Counted from the first letter of the stretch, positions 19,062-29,689 are shown. The stretch is DNA of 64,000 nt from Salvia splendens (GCF_004379255.2 NC_056051.1:10579968-10643967); one strand, 5' to 3'. Translations and numbers: made by a program. Notes: generated by a model not told the origin, from the sequence alone.

Positions 19062-19870
19062 AGTGAGAAGCTCCACCTTCTCTCTACAATCCCACCCTTA
19101 TTGAACCGCCGGAGAACTACCTCGCCACCCACCTCGCCACCCCATCTCCAACCTCCCTCCCCTCCCTCTTCCGGGTGTCCACCCACGCCGGATAAGCCCT
19201 ACTCCCCTCCTTCAAAATTCGACCTAACCACCATTCTCGGCCACCACCTTTGAAGAGTCCTCCTCGGCTCGTTGGCGGACCATCCGCCGGATCCCCCCCA
19301 CCAGGCCCCGAGGATCCTCGAGTCATCCCGGACCAGCTAATGGTCTTTCAATCTCCCGAAGACGCCTCCACCAAACAACCAACCAAGTCCATGAGGCTCA
19401 AAGTCTCAAATTCTCGGTGCAAAGTGAGGAAGAGCACGCCGGCTCCACCCCCCAAAGGGAATGGACGGAAAAGGTTAGTCCCCTCCCCCCTTCCGGAGGA
19501 CAAACAACTCTGTAAAAAGCTATCTTTTGGAGGGGAAGATAGTCTCGTCGGCAATAGCGATGACCCCAAGACACCCCGATGCAAGACGGCCCTCTTCCCT
19601 TTGGAACCAAGTCATGCCGTGAAGGAACCCTCCATAGGGAATGAGGATGATATTCCAGCCGACGAAATGGAAGGAGATTTGAGTATCATCACCAAAAAAT
19701 GTAGTGATGTGGCTGACGTGGCACCGCCGGCCGGCCAGGGGTCCGGCGAAGAGTTGGAAGACAAAGGAGTGTCTCATCAACCACCTTCGAACGTCTCCCC
19801 AACGGCTAGTGATGACTCATGCGGTCCCCAACATGCCTTGGCATGTGTGGAAGTCAATTTGCGTGGGGAA
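19062..19870 (+). pseudogene. LINE-A5 5' fragment: 5' UTR and ORF1 N-terminus
   Basis: Begins with the LINE-A 5' terminal block (gagaagctccaccttctctc), then about 180 bases of C-rich 5' UTR. ORF1 is recognisable from GPEDPRVIPDQLMVFQSPED through KVRKSTPAPPPKGNGRKR and SPLPEDKQLCKKLSFGGED to LACVEVNL at 19860. At 19862-19870 it switches directly into mini-B ORF1 sequence. The rest of the LINE-A is absent, so this is either the target of mini-B5 or part of a chimeric element. Confidence 0.75.
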
Positions 19871-21109
19871 GGCCGGATGCTTTGAAGGCACACCATCCCT
19901 TACCTTCTCCGATTCTGAAACGGATGACCTCTCTGAGAAGCTAGCCGTCGTTGGAAAGTTCTCACACTCGCTCCCATCTCCCTCCCAAATCCAAAAAAGC
20001 CTTGGAAGTTTGGGACTAGTGGGTTCTTTCACTTGGAAATACTTGAATGCGAAGCACATCTTAATTCAATTCCAAGCGATGGCCGACTACGCTAAGGTCT
20101 TAAATGGCCCCAATGGGAACCCCAATTGGTATGTTGATATCCACCCGATGAGGGTGTTCAAGTGGGCGCCGGACTTTGATACATTTTTTGAGTCGCCGGT
20201 TGTCGTCGTTTGGTGCAACATCATGGGAATCCCGGCGCATCTCTTTGAGGAATCGGCTCTCATGGCAATCGGTAAACTACTAGGCAAGCCACTACAAACC
20301 GATCATGCCAAATCCATCAAAGTCGGCTCTCCTTCGCAAGGATTTGCGTAGAGATTGACATCTCTACTCCCCCGACGGAAGAGATCATCCTTAATATCCG
20401 AGGCAAAGATTCAAGGTACAAAGTGGCATGGGACCGTATCCCATTGTTTTGTGCTAATTGTAAACATGTTGGGCATGAGAAAGAGGATTGCCATGCAGCG
20501 GGAAGAAAGGCTTGGGGCAGAGACAAGGATCGCCGAGCATCATCCAAGGAGAACCACTCAAGCCATGCCGCCAAGAGTGGATGAGGATGGCTTCCAATTG
20601 AGGGTACATTGGGTGCGGGATCGTCGAAGTCAAGAGTGGCTAGTAGGGGTCACCCAAGTGTGGATGAGGATGGCTTCCAATTGGTGTCGAGGAAGAGGAA
20701 GGGAAAGGTGAATGAGGGCGATATGCACACCAAAGCTCCACACGTTGAGGATTGGCATTTGAAGGGGAATGTTGCTACGGTGACATTCGGGAGTGTTCCA
20801 TCGGGTGCGAATGACTCGAGATTTAGCTTCATGAGTGTCGCATGTGGGCCCCTAACCAGGAGATCGAGGGCCTCATCGAGGACCTTGATCCAGGAGGGCA
20901 TGTCCCTAGCGGAGGTATCCCGATTGCGGGCTTTAGCTAGGTGATGGACAAGATTTTTGGGGATGCAAAGGCTGCATCAAATGGTAATTGGATTTTGAGA
21001 GTATATAGATGACCATCCTAGTTGTTAGGGAGGCCCTCGTTGTACTCTAATTGTCATGTCTTGGCGAGTCGTCACTTTTGAGCGGAGGTATGTTTGAATT
21101 TAAAAAAAA
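19871..21109 (+). mobile_element. mini-B5, ORF1-only element, 5' truncated, joined to LINE-A5
   Basis: Mini-B ORF1 sequence from GKAGCFEGTPSLTFSDSETD onward, very similar to mini-B4, with the family 3' UTR (20942-21097) and an A tail (21099-21109). ORF1 is broken: a one-base loss near 20312 shifts the frame, and an internal rearrangement near 20575-20600 removes the region after the knuckle (CANCKHVGHEKEDCH at about 20452). No matching duplication brackets the element: the left flank is LINE-A5 and the right flank is minus-strand LINE-A6. Its last 60 bases recur just after the N gap (57702-57736). Confidence 0.8.
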
Positions 21110-22077
21110 AAATAAGCATCGAAATCCGGAGCCCATTTGAAAACCCTCATTGGGTGGCGGTCAATGTACCATACGGGTGTGCCTTTTGGACCTCCGAGGA
21201 GACGGGCATAGTCCGCCAAATCCTCGCATTGAATGAGAATGTGTTTAGCATTAATGTATTTCCAATTGAAACCACACCGTTGGGATAGAATGAGAGAACT
21301 TACCCACAATGGCATGCCCCATACTTTCGGCGAGCTTTTGAGTTTCGGCTCCGGAGAAATAGATGGCCGGGATGCCATTAGATGAGGAGGCGAAACCAAT
21401 GTTTTGGAGCTTCTCCGGTTCGAACACCTGGGGGCCGTACGTTGGGGTCGGGAGTGTCCATAAGCATATCCGCCATCGACTTCGGCCTATTCGGGTGTTC
21501 CGAGGTTGCGTTGGACCCCCCGTGAAGGTTAGTGTTCGTCGCTCCTTGTGATGCTCCCTTCCGGGTTGGGTCAATCGTATCCGCCGACTTGTCCGTGATT
21601 CTCGGGTCTACATTGTTCCTTTCGGCTGCAATGGGGTTAGCCGCATACTTGCAGGCTTCACTTACTCCCGGAGACGGGCTTCCGCTTGTGTTCGCACCAT
21701 TTTGCAACCGGCTGCCCATCTTTGGTCTTGCGCCGGGTTGGGAGTCCCTCTGGTGGACCTTGCCGGTTTTGAAGGTGGCTCTAATTTTTAGCGTCCTCCC
21801 CTTTTCTAGAGGGGGGAAATCCTCATAGGAGAGGGATGATGTTACCACATGCGGAGCTCGTGGTGGTTCGAGGCTCGGCGCTCGATTGGCGTATGGCTCG
21901 ATAGTCATGTTTTCTATTTCCGGTGGGCCGACGACAAGTAAAGGTTGAGCGGTCATTGCGTCTAGCATCTCCGCCGAATCCAAGGAAGCAAGGTGGATGA
22001 TCTCAAGCTCGTTTGGCTTCATTTGGGCTGCAACGGGAAGGAAGTCACGTGACTCCCCAAAGTGGGAAGGCGCCACC
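21110..22077 (-). pseudogene. LINE-A6 ORF1 fragment
   Basis: Minus-strand LINE-A ORF1 from APSHFGESRDFLPVAAQMKP (22070) through LASLDSAEMLDAMTAQPLL, SLSYEDFPPLEKGRTLKIR, SMADMLMDTPDP, IPAIYFSGAETQKLAESMGH, CGFNWKYINAKHILIQCEDL to HPMRVFKWAPDFDAY (21130). Frame shifts lie near 21435 and at about 21280, where roughly 45 bases of DUF4283 are missing. The 5' end is cut by Gypsy LTR sequence at 22078 and the 3' end by the mini-B5 tail. A second copy lies at 57737-58298. Confidence 0.75.
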
Positions 22078-22388
22078 CTATGATATGGATTGGGATAGGA
22101 CGAAGGACCCGTTGGATATATTGATCCAAGAACCCCACTTATAAGGTTTGGCAGCGGACTCCCTTGATTGATAATCTGGTATGATCCACTTCCAGAGCTT
22201 GGAAAACCTCGACCCGTTGGCTATATGATCAGCCAAGAACCTCGGTATGGTTGAACGCCACAAGAACTTGCTCAAAGTATCTTGATAAGTTCCAAACAAG
22301 TGAAAAACTCTACAAAGAGAATTCAACTCACAAGACAAAGTCTATTTTCGTATTTGATCAATGGTGTCCTCAAAGACATGCTTACAAG

Positions 22389-22400
22389 CCTATTTATAGG
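22389..22400 (-). promoter_or_regulatory. TATA-like motif in the Gypsy LTR
   Basis: The palindromic CCTATAAATAGG lies in AT-rich LTR sequence about 240 bases after the pol stop, a plausible U3 core promoter position. It is preserved at 58612-58623 in the duplicate. Function is inferred from the motif alone. Confidence 0.4.
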
Positions 22401-22642
22401 CTAGAATGGACTCTTGAAAGTCTCATATCATTAGTACAACTTAAGACCTTTAGAATGACTCATAATAAGTGAAAAGTAACTCCTAAACTATTGTTGTGAC
22501 TTTAGGACATCTAAAGTCACTTATTTAACTCAAAAAGTAACTTAAAAATGACTCTTCATTTTGGTTGCTCCAACTTGGACGAAAATGCATCATGTATCTT
22601 CAATTTGGGCCTCCAAAATGTGATATATAGTGACTCAAAACT

Positions 22643-23185
22643 TCATGCATTGGGCTGCCCACTAACTTGAATAATATTCACCATTTGGCCCAATGTAGAT
22701 TGGTCTTGGAATTGGGCTTTTACTTCATCAACTAAAAGCATCATGGACTCCTTTATCTTCTTACCTCTAGCTCTTGTAATTGGTCCACTTTGAATGATCA
22801 ATGGATCCATCTTCTTGTCCTTGTAGATCAGCTTGGGTGTAGCTCCATCATTCCCTTCTTCTTCAAGAGGATTCGTCCTCGAATCTAATTCACCAACATA
22901 AGGAGATAAATCAGAAACATTGAAAGTAGCACTTACATTAAACTCACCAGGTAAGTCAAGTTTGTAAGCATTATCATTGACTTTTCCAATCACTTGGAAT
23001 GGTCCATCTCCTCTTGGCTGCAACTTGGACTTTCTTTTCGAAGGAAATCTCTCCTTTCTCATATGCAACCAAACCCAATCTTCCGGCTCAAAGATGACTT
23101 GTTTCCGACCCTTGTTGGCTTGCTTTGCATATTGTTCTGTCCTCCTTTGGTTGTTCCGTTTTGTCCCTTCCCCCTTGACTCTCAT
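22643..23185 (-). pseudogene. Gypsy pol C-terminus (integrase tail, chromodomain-like)
   Basis: An open frame of 180 residues: RTEQYAKQANKGRKQVIFEP, DWVWLHMRKERFPSKRKSKL, RGDGPFQVIGKVNDNAYKLD, FNVSATFNVSDLSPYVGEL and SGPITRARGKKIKESMMLL. These are hallmarks of the integrase C-terminal region of plant Ty3/Gypsy elements (GPFQV...NDNAYKL; FNVSDLSPY; ITRARAKK). The first Met lies close to the junction with LINE-A7, so upstream pol is missing. This is the end of a polyprotein, not a gene of its own. Confidence 0.8.
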
Positions 23186-23190
23186 GGTGT

Positions 23191-25199
23191 GGCTGTCTAG
23201 GTGTTACATTATTGTAGTTCTTCTTCGGGGGACGCTCAACATTACCCGCCGCATAACACACCTCACGTTTATGTCCAACATGCCTACATTCCATGCAATA
23301 TGCCGGGATCTTGTCCCATTTTACTTTTAGCACCGTCTCACGTCCACAAATATCTAGAATGAACTCCTCGGGGGGTGGCTTCGTGATGTCAATTTCAATG
23401 AAAATGCGAGCAAACGAGAGTCTCGACTTGCTGGCCGTAGCGCGATCCACTTGTATCGGGTTTCCAAGCAATTTACCGATTGCAAAGAGGGCGGCGTGAT
23501 CAAAAAGGTGAATTGGAAGGCCAATGATGTTGCACCAAACTGCCGCGATCGGGGACTCACAATACGCATCAAAATCCGGGGACCACTTGAAAACCCTCAT
23601 GGGGTGCCGATCAATAAACCACACCGGCGTCCCTTTCGGTCCACTGAGCAAACGGGCATAATCCGCCATATCCTCGAATTGAACAAATATATGCTTAGCA
23701 TTAATATACTTCCATGTAAATCCTCTATTAAATTTGATATTATCTAAGGCCTTTTGTATTTGGTATGAAGTGGGTATAGAGTGGGAGAACTTACCCACAA
23801 TGGCGTGCCCAATGCTCGAGGCCAGCTTTTGGACTTCCGCTCCGGAGAAGTAGATTGCCGGAATGCCATTGGAGGTGGTCGCAAAGCCAATATTTGGAAT
23901 GTTATCCGGCTCAAACACTTTCGGCCCTTCGGTGTTCCGCGACGTCCGAACCATATCCGCCATGCTCTTGGGTGCGCTTGTGTTCCGCGCGCCATCTTCA
24001 TTTCCTACGGGTCGGGAGTTACTCAATGTGGCCTTGTGCCGCGCCGCCCACGCATTTCCTAGTAGCTCTGATCCAGCCAATGCATGCGATCCACGGTGCT
24101 CGCACACGTCGGCCATCGTCGTGTCATCATTGGCCGGCCTCCCGTCCGCATCCGCGGCCTTGTACTCGGTCGGCTCGGCAGCCTTGTCGGGGGCCGAGGG
24201 CCCAATCGTGGCTCGAAGTGGTGCGGCGTCCGGCTGTGGGGGTTGGCACGGACGTAGCCGACCGCTCTCGAAGGCGTCTCGGATTTTGCGGGTCCGGCCT
24301 CGTTCAAGGGGGGGGAAATCCTCAAGCGATGGGCCATTTGTCACCGGGAGTGGTTCGGGGGTTGGTCCGGTGGACCATGGGAGGGCGAGGTACAGTCCGG
24401 CATTTTCAGCATGATCCGCCGGCCACTTGTCTCCGAGGAGGGGCTGCGCCACCATGGCGTCTAGCATCTCCGGCATGTCAAGATTTGCTAGTTGCATGAT
24501 GGAATCTTTCTTTGGCTGCACATGGGCTTCAACGGCTAGTAGTTCACGTGATGACTCGGCTCGGCAAGCCACCAAACAACTTTCGGAAAGTAAGTTTGTT
24601 GTTGGCTCCATTTCGGGTAATTTGACTTTCCCATCCCCCAAGGACAATTGTACCTCCTTTGGACTATCTCTCATGCCTCTTGGACCTTGTGTAAGTGTGG
24701 CCCTATCTTCACCGATGAGCACCCCGTCGCCGGCCGTGTGCTGGTCAGAGTCCGGCGCCACCGCGGCCACCGTGGTTGCACCGTCTTCGATGGAAAAGCC
24801 ATCCTCCAATATGACTTCCTCATTAGTGTTGGAATTCGTGGTGCCCTTAGGTGAGGAGTTCCCCACTTCCTCCATGTGTTGGTTCGCCGGAAAAATGGAA
24901 CTCTTGCATTTTGGAGACCCGATGGTGGGACTATCTTCTTTATCGAACACAAGCTTCTTACGGAGTTGCTTGTCCTCCGGAAAGGGTGAGGGGATAAAAC
25001 GCTTCCGTCCGTCGCCCTTGGTAGAAGGGGCCGGAGTGCACTTTCGGACCTTGAACCGGGAGTTGGTGGCCTTCATTTTCAGGCCCTTGGCCGTCGGTTT
25101 AGGTGAAGTTTTGTCATTGGATCGAAAAACCATGAGCTGGTCCGGGATGGTCTTCACTTCATCGGGGCTTGTCGCAATGTCCGGCGGGGGGTCCGCCAT
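23191..25199 (-). CDS. LINE-A7 ORF1, long uninterrupted frame
   Basis: The likely start is Met at 25199 (MADPPPDIATSPDE), matching MPDHPPD in A1 and MPDPPPN in A3, although the frame is open further upstream. About 670 codons are open. Features in order: IPDQLMVFRSNDKTSPKP; basic motif KVRKCTPAPSTKGDGRKRF; SPFPEDKQLRKKL; LANLDMPEMLDAMVAQPLL; SLEDFPPLERGRTRKIRDAF; DUF4283 (SIGHAIVGKFSHSIPTSYQI, HPMRVFKWSPDFDAYCESP, HLFDHAALFAIGKLLGNPIQ); knuckle CMECRHVGHKREVC. The frame then runs into Gypsy sequence and stops at 23088. It is the most complete LINE-A ORF1 in the window; the C-terminal tail is replaced. Confidence 0.8.
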
Positions 25200-25452
25200 G
25201 GCAGAGCCGGGAGCTCCTACTCCAAGCGAGGGCAAGGTTCGGGGAAGGTAGACAAAGGGTAGCGGCGAGTGAGGAGCACGGTTGTTGGGGCGTGATTCGT
25301 GACTAAGCGGACAAAGCCGGAGTTGTGGTTGAGGCCGCAAACGAGCGAGGGTGGTGGTCGGAGGTGAAAGGGATGTCGGCGTGGGGTGGTCGGGAGGTGG
25401 ACTACCGTTCAAAAGCTAGAATTGCTAGAGAGAAGGGAGAGCATCTCTCTCT
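23191..25452 (-). mobile_element. LINE-A7 5' portion (5' UTR plus nearly complete ORF1)
   Basis: Starts at about 25452 with the LINE 5' block (AGAGAGATGCTCTCCCTTCTCTCT), has a 5' UTR of about 250 bases, then an unbroken ORF1 to the junction with Gypsy pol at about 23190. ORF2 and the 3' end are absent. Loss of the 3' part is not explained by 5' truncation during insertion and points to later recombination or deletion. Duplicated at 59701-61965. Confidence 0.8.
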
Positions 25453-25920
25453 GAATTCAAATTGCCACTTACCAAAAAAGAGCCAACACTTCCTTCCCCA
25501 TGCAAAGTAAGCTTTGTCCTTTCCCTCATTGGCAAGTCACATGCATCCAACTTCTCACATGTCACCCCCACATCAAGACAAGGATTCACATGGTCCCTTG
25601 TACCTTCCACTTGTTGATGGTTGACCAGCACCATCTCCTTGGATGGTACATCATCGTTCCGACTGGCCGGCGCCGGCGAAGTTCCGGCCACCTCCTCACA
25701 ATCGGGTTCCTCCAATTCATATGTTGGCGTGCTCCCCTCCATAGCCATTTGAGCTAATGCGTTCAACAACTCCCCAGCACAAGCTTGTTCAACATCCGGC
25801 AACCTCCTCCCTTCACCATGGCGTTCAGCGACAAGGTTGTCCGCCATTTCAAACATCATCAACTTCTTAGCCCTACTCACCCTCCGAACCCGTTTCAAAA
25901 GCCGACGCGCTTGAGGGCTC
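25453..25920 (-). pseudogene. B-type ORF1 fragment (B6)
   Basis: Minus strand, both ends truncated: MMFEMADNLVAERHGEGRRL, VEQACAGELLNALAQMAMEG, NDDVPSKEMVLVNHQQ and MRERTKLTLHGEGSVGSFLV. This is the N-terminal and linker region of mini-B / LINE-B ORF1. It lies between the 5' end of LINE-A7 and inverted Gypsy sequence. Its last bases (element sense) are the same sequence at which mini-B4 begins. Duplicated at 61966-62433. Confidence 0.7.
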
Positions 25921-26297
25921 TGATGGAGACACAACCAAGCTGATCTAAAGGACAAGAAGATGGATCCATTGATCATTCCAAGTGGGCCAATTACAAGAGC
26001 TAGAGCTAAGAAGATAAAGGAGTCCATGTTGCTTTTAGTTATTGAAATAAAATCCCAATTACAAGACCATTCTACATTGGGCCAAGTGGTGAATATTATT
26101 CAAGTTTGTGGGCAGCCCAAGACTTGAAGTGTGGAGTCACTACATATTACATTTTGGAGGCCCAAATTGATGATACATGATGCATTTTCGTCCAAGTTGG
26201 AGCAGCCAAAATGAAGGGTCTATTTTAGTTACATTTTATGTTAAATAAGTGACTTTAGATATCCTAGAGTTACACCAGGTTACAAACACTCAAAGTT
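25921..26297 (+). pseudogene. Gypsy pol end and LTR start, plus orientation
   Basis: Plus-strand reading gives KDKKMDPLIIPSGPITRARA then KKIKESMLLLV and LGQVVNIIQVCGQPK, followed by LTR-like sequence (GGAGGCCCAAATTGATGATAC ... ACTTTAGATATCCTAGAG). It is a diverged homologue of 22490-22830 in inverted orientation. One stop replaces a Tyr codon (KLI-stop-KDKK). LINE-B begins at about 26298. Confidence 0.75.
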
Positions 26298-26388
26298 AGA
26301 GAGAGAAGCTCTCCCTTCTCTCTAGAATTCGTCCACTCCCTCTCCCTCCCCTTTGAGGGAGGTGTAATGTGATTGTTGCATCCAACAC

Positions 26389-28511
26389 ATGGTGAAGTCC
26401 GGCGGTGAGTTGCCGGAGGGGGATGCCGATGCCTTGGAACACACGATGCAGCCCCTCTCCTCGCCGGAGTGGAAGTTTCATTCGATTGCATGGTCTAAAA
26501 CCAAAAGGGTTGGCACTCCTCACCCGGAGAAAGCTCGACAAGCCCTCAAACGAGCCGGCCTTGAATCTGGTTCGGAGGTTAGTCGGGCTAAGAAGAAGAT
26601 GGTCTTTGAAATGGTGGATAGTCTCGTTGCGAACGCCATGGTGAAAGGAAAGGGACGTCGAAAAACAAGCTCGCCCCTTTTGGGGATATGTTGAGCTCTC
26701 TAGCCCAAATGGCCAAGGAAGGGAGCGTCCCGACGAGTGGAATGGAAGGGCTTGATGGTGAGGAGATGGCCAGAATGTCGCAGGCGCCGGCAGGCCGGAA
26801 TCTTGGTGGATCAAGCATGGAGAAAGAAATGGTCAACCGGCTGACCACTGCAAGTACCATGCCCCACGTGAAGGATGATGGGGTGGCATGTGAGTTGGTG
26901 GGTGCATGTGACTCACAAAAGGAGGAAAAGACAAAGGCCACTTTTCATGGGCAAGATAATGTTGGTGCATTTGTGGAAAATGCCATTTTGAATTCAAAAT
27001 CACCACCATGTACTATGCATCCTCATCTCGGCAAAGATGGAGGCAAGGATGACCATGGCTCCGACGCACCACCGCCGGAATCCTCGCCGGAAAACCTGGT
27101 CCGGCCGGCTGTTGATTGGAAGAATGCAAAACAATTATTCTCCCATGGAGGGATGGGGAATGTGGAGGGAGCTTCAACCTTGTACAATAGCCAAAAGGCC
27201 AAGCCAATCACACTTGATGCCGGCAAGGCCAAGCCTATGGGAACGGCCGGCTGTCACGAAGGTACCCCATCTCTTTCATTTACCGATTTAGAAACGAAAT
27301 ATCTATCGGAGAAACTAGGATTAGCCTTAGTCGGGAAGTTCTCCCACTCGCTCCCATCTACGTTTCAAATTCAAAAAAGCTTTGAGGGTATGGGGCTAGT
27401 TGGTGCTTTCACATGGAAACACTTGAATGCTAAGCATATTTTAATACAATTCCAAGAAGTGGCTGATTATACTAAGGTGCTAAATGGCCCCAATGGGAAT
27501 CCGAATTGGCTTATTGATATACATCCGATGAGGGTGTTCAAGTGGGCGTCGGATTTTGATACTTTTTTTGAGTCACCGATTTTTGCCGTATGGTGTAACA
27601 TCATGGGAATCCCGGCGCATCTCTTTGAGGAATCGGCCCTCATGGCGATCGGCAAGCTCCTAGGCAAGCCATTACAAGCCGATCATGCCACAATTAACCA
27701 ATCCCGACTCTCCTTTGCTAGGATATGCGTTGAGATTGACATCTCTACGCCCCCTACGGAAGAGATTATTTCAAGGCAGAAAGTGGCATGGGATCGTATA
27801 CCTTTGTTTTGTGCCAATTGTAAGCATGTTGGGCACACCATTGATAAGTATCATGCTTTGGGAAGGAAGGAACGTGATGGTAGTAAGAACCACCGAACGC
27901 CAACAAAGACGCACTACTCAAAAGCTTTGGGGCTGTCCTTCAAGGGTTCGAACATCAATGGGAAGATTTGGGTTTTTGTGGAGGAGGGGGCGGATTTTAT
28001 AGTGGAGGATGACTCGGAACAGTTGCTTCATGGGCGGTTTTCTTGCCCTCGGCTACCAACCTCTATTATGATCTCGGCCGTGTATGCCAAGTGCACGAGA
28101 GGGGAACGGCTCGCTCTATGGAATAAGATGAGAGACATTACCCAAGTGTCGGAAGGGATGCCTTGGTTCATTGGAGGGGACTTCAACACCATCCTCTCCC
28201 CCCGAGATAGGACGGGTAGCGAAATAGATCGGCAGGTGGAGATGGTGGATTATGCTCAGGCCATTGAGGATTGTAGACTAATGCACTCGGGCTTTGATGG
28301 CTCAGAATACACTTGGGCTAAGAATGGCCTTATGGAAAGGTTGGATAGGGTGCTGGTGAGTGAAATGTCATCCCAGCTGTTTGACGCAATAAGAGTCACA
28401 AATCTCCCCCAGATTGCCTCAGACCAAGGACCAATCCTCGTCAGATGCAGAATGCCAAACAACCATGAGGGCGGTAGAGCGTTCCGATTCCAAACCATGG
28501 GGCTTTGCTGA
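26389..28511 (+). pseudogene. LINE-B ORF1 fused by deletion to ORF2 endonuclease
   Basis: The N-terminal frame 26389-26690 (KTKRVGTPHPEKARQALKRA, KKKMVFEMVDSLV) shifts to a 607-codon frame at 26688-28511. It contains the linker, DUF4283 (LALVGKFSHSLPSTFQIQKS; HPMRVFKWASDFDTFFESP) and a knuckle whose final Cys is Tyr (CANCKHVGHTIDKYH). After RTPTKTHYS (about 27919) it jumps to ALGLSFKGSNINGKIWVFVE, which is the endonuclease, and continues with ISAVYAKCTRGERLALWNKM, FIGGDFNTILSPRDRTGSE and SDQGPILVRC. The ORF1 C-terminus, the ORF1/ORF2 boundary and the first ~50 endonuclease residues are deleted. Confidence 0.8.
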
Positions 28512-29406
28512 GTTGGTGCAAGAAGATTGGATGGCTCCCACGGAAGCCGAGGGCCTACTCAAATTGAAGATCAAGCTTCCAAGGATTTAAAGAACTTTCA
28601 AACGGTGGAACATAGAGGTCTTCGTAAATATCCACTCCAACCTCAAAACTTGTGATGAGAGCATTGTCGTGGCTCAATCTGAGTTTGAAGAATACCCCTC
28701 GGCCTGGAACAGAATGGAGGTCAACAAACAAATAGCTGAGTACATCCTCCTTCTCAAGATGGAAGAAGACTTTTGGCGCCAGATAGCGGCTCTTCGATGG
28801 CTGGAAGAGGGTGATAAAAACACTAGGTTCTATCAAAGTTAGGCGAAGCAGAAGAGAATTCGGTTACGAATCCACAAGATTAATGTTAATGGGAGGGAAA
28901 TTACGGACGACATGGACATCAAAGAAAATCCACAAGAGAATTCGGTTACGAATACAAAATCTCCTTGCGCCAACCTATTCGGTGCTTGCTGATCCGGACC
29001 TTGACCTTTTGCAACAACTCCCCCCCTCGGAGCAACTAAAGGACTTCCCCAAGCCGTCGAATGCAGATGAGGTGAAACGAGCGGTCTTCGATATTTCAGC
29101 AAATAGTGCCCCCGGCCCTGATGGTTTCTCGGCCATGTTTTACCAAGCATGCTGGGGCATCGTGGGACCAGGTGTGGTAGATGCGGTTAGGCAATTTTTC
29201 CGTGGGGCTTTCCTCCCTCGAAGCTTACGGCAACGAGTATTGTCCTCATCCCTAAAAATCCATCGCCCGAAACTTGGGGAGACTACAGGCCCATTAGTTT
29301 GTGCAATGTGATAACAAGGTGATTACTAAAATCCTCACGAAGAGACTCGCCCCGCTTCTACTGTGTGTCATCGGGCCAAACCAAAGCGGGTTTGTCAAAG
29401 GGAGGC

Positions 29407-29411
<5 letters not shown>
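28512..29411 (+). pseudogene. LINE-B ORF2, endonuclease-RT linker and RT start
   Basis: Across shifted frames: FAELVQEDWMAPTEAEGLLK, KTCDESIVVAQSEFEEYPSA, EYILLLKMEEDFWRQ, LRWLEEGDKNTRFYQS, then a local duplication of IRLRIHK sequence near 28855-28950, DEVKRAVFDISANSAPGPDG (about 29070), and AMFYQACWGIVGPGVVDAVR. The RT motif NQSGFVKGRL is cut at 29411 by LINE-A2. Confidence 0.75.
29392..29411. repeat. Target-site duplication of LINE-A2, left copy
   Basis: The 20-base word ttgtcaaagggaggctactt at 29392-29411 recurs exactly at 37336-37355. It is RT sequence of LINE-B (VKGRLL). The site reads CTACTT/AACG, which fits the T-rich/A nick preference known for L1-type endonucleases. Confidence 0.92.
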
Positions 29412-29446
<35 letters not shown>

Positions 29447-29689
29447 CCAAACACCGTCATGGTGGAGGGTTCGTGGGTCCCTCATCCCTATATTTCAACA
29501 AGGCAATTAAACAGAACTTGGCCACACCCGAAAGTGGTGTGCCACCAACATTACAAGAGTAGTATGCGGTCCGATCCAACATGGTTCGGACCCCATCATA
29601 CTCCCTCAAACACACGAGCAGTTACACAGAGCTACAGAGAAGGAAACAGAGCAAGAAGCAAGTGAAACAATTCTAGTCCCCGTCCCTTC

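Larger units (their letters stand above)
22078..23190 (-). mobile_element. Ty3/Gypsy remnant: integrase C-terminus and LTR
   Basis: Minus-strand end of a Gypsy pol (23185-22643) followed by non-coding LTR sequence (about 22640-22078) with a TATA-like motif at 22389-22400. The left end (ATATCA at 22078-22083 in element sense) abuts LINE-A6. The right end joins LINE-A7 ORF1 within coding sequence. A divergent part of the same element type lies inverted at 25921-26284. A near-identical copy is at 58299-59700. Confidence 0.75.
26298..29411 (+). mobile_element. LINE-B, segment 1 (5' end to mid RT)
   Basis: The outermost host of the nest. It begins with the 5' hairpin GAGAGAAG / CTTCTCTC (26301-26322), then a short 5' UTR with a GAATTC block. 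ORF1 starts at ATG 26389 (MVKSGGELPEGD); the coding region runs through endonuclease into RT and is interrupted at 29411 by LINE-A2. It continues at 37336-38779 and 53396-53921. The 5' half is repeated at 62810-64000. Confidence 0.85.

Noticed and set aside
24427..25251. A 274-codon plus-strand ORF (and similar long antisense ORFs over LINE-A ORF1)
   Set aside because: It is exactly antisense to the conserved LINE-A7 ORF1, has a low-complexity Ser/Gly composition and no recognisable domain. It is a shadow frame.
29410..29446. Long T tracts (29410, 42706, 45124, 59187) as terminators or microsatellites
   Set aside because: Each tract abuts a target-site duplication and is the poly(A) tail of a minus-strand retroelement.
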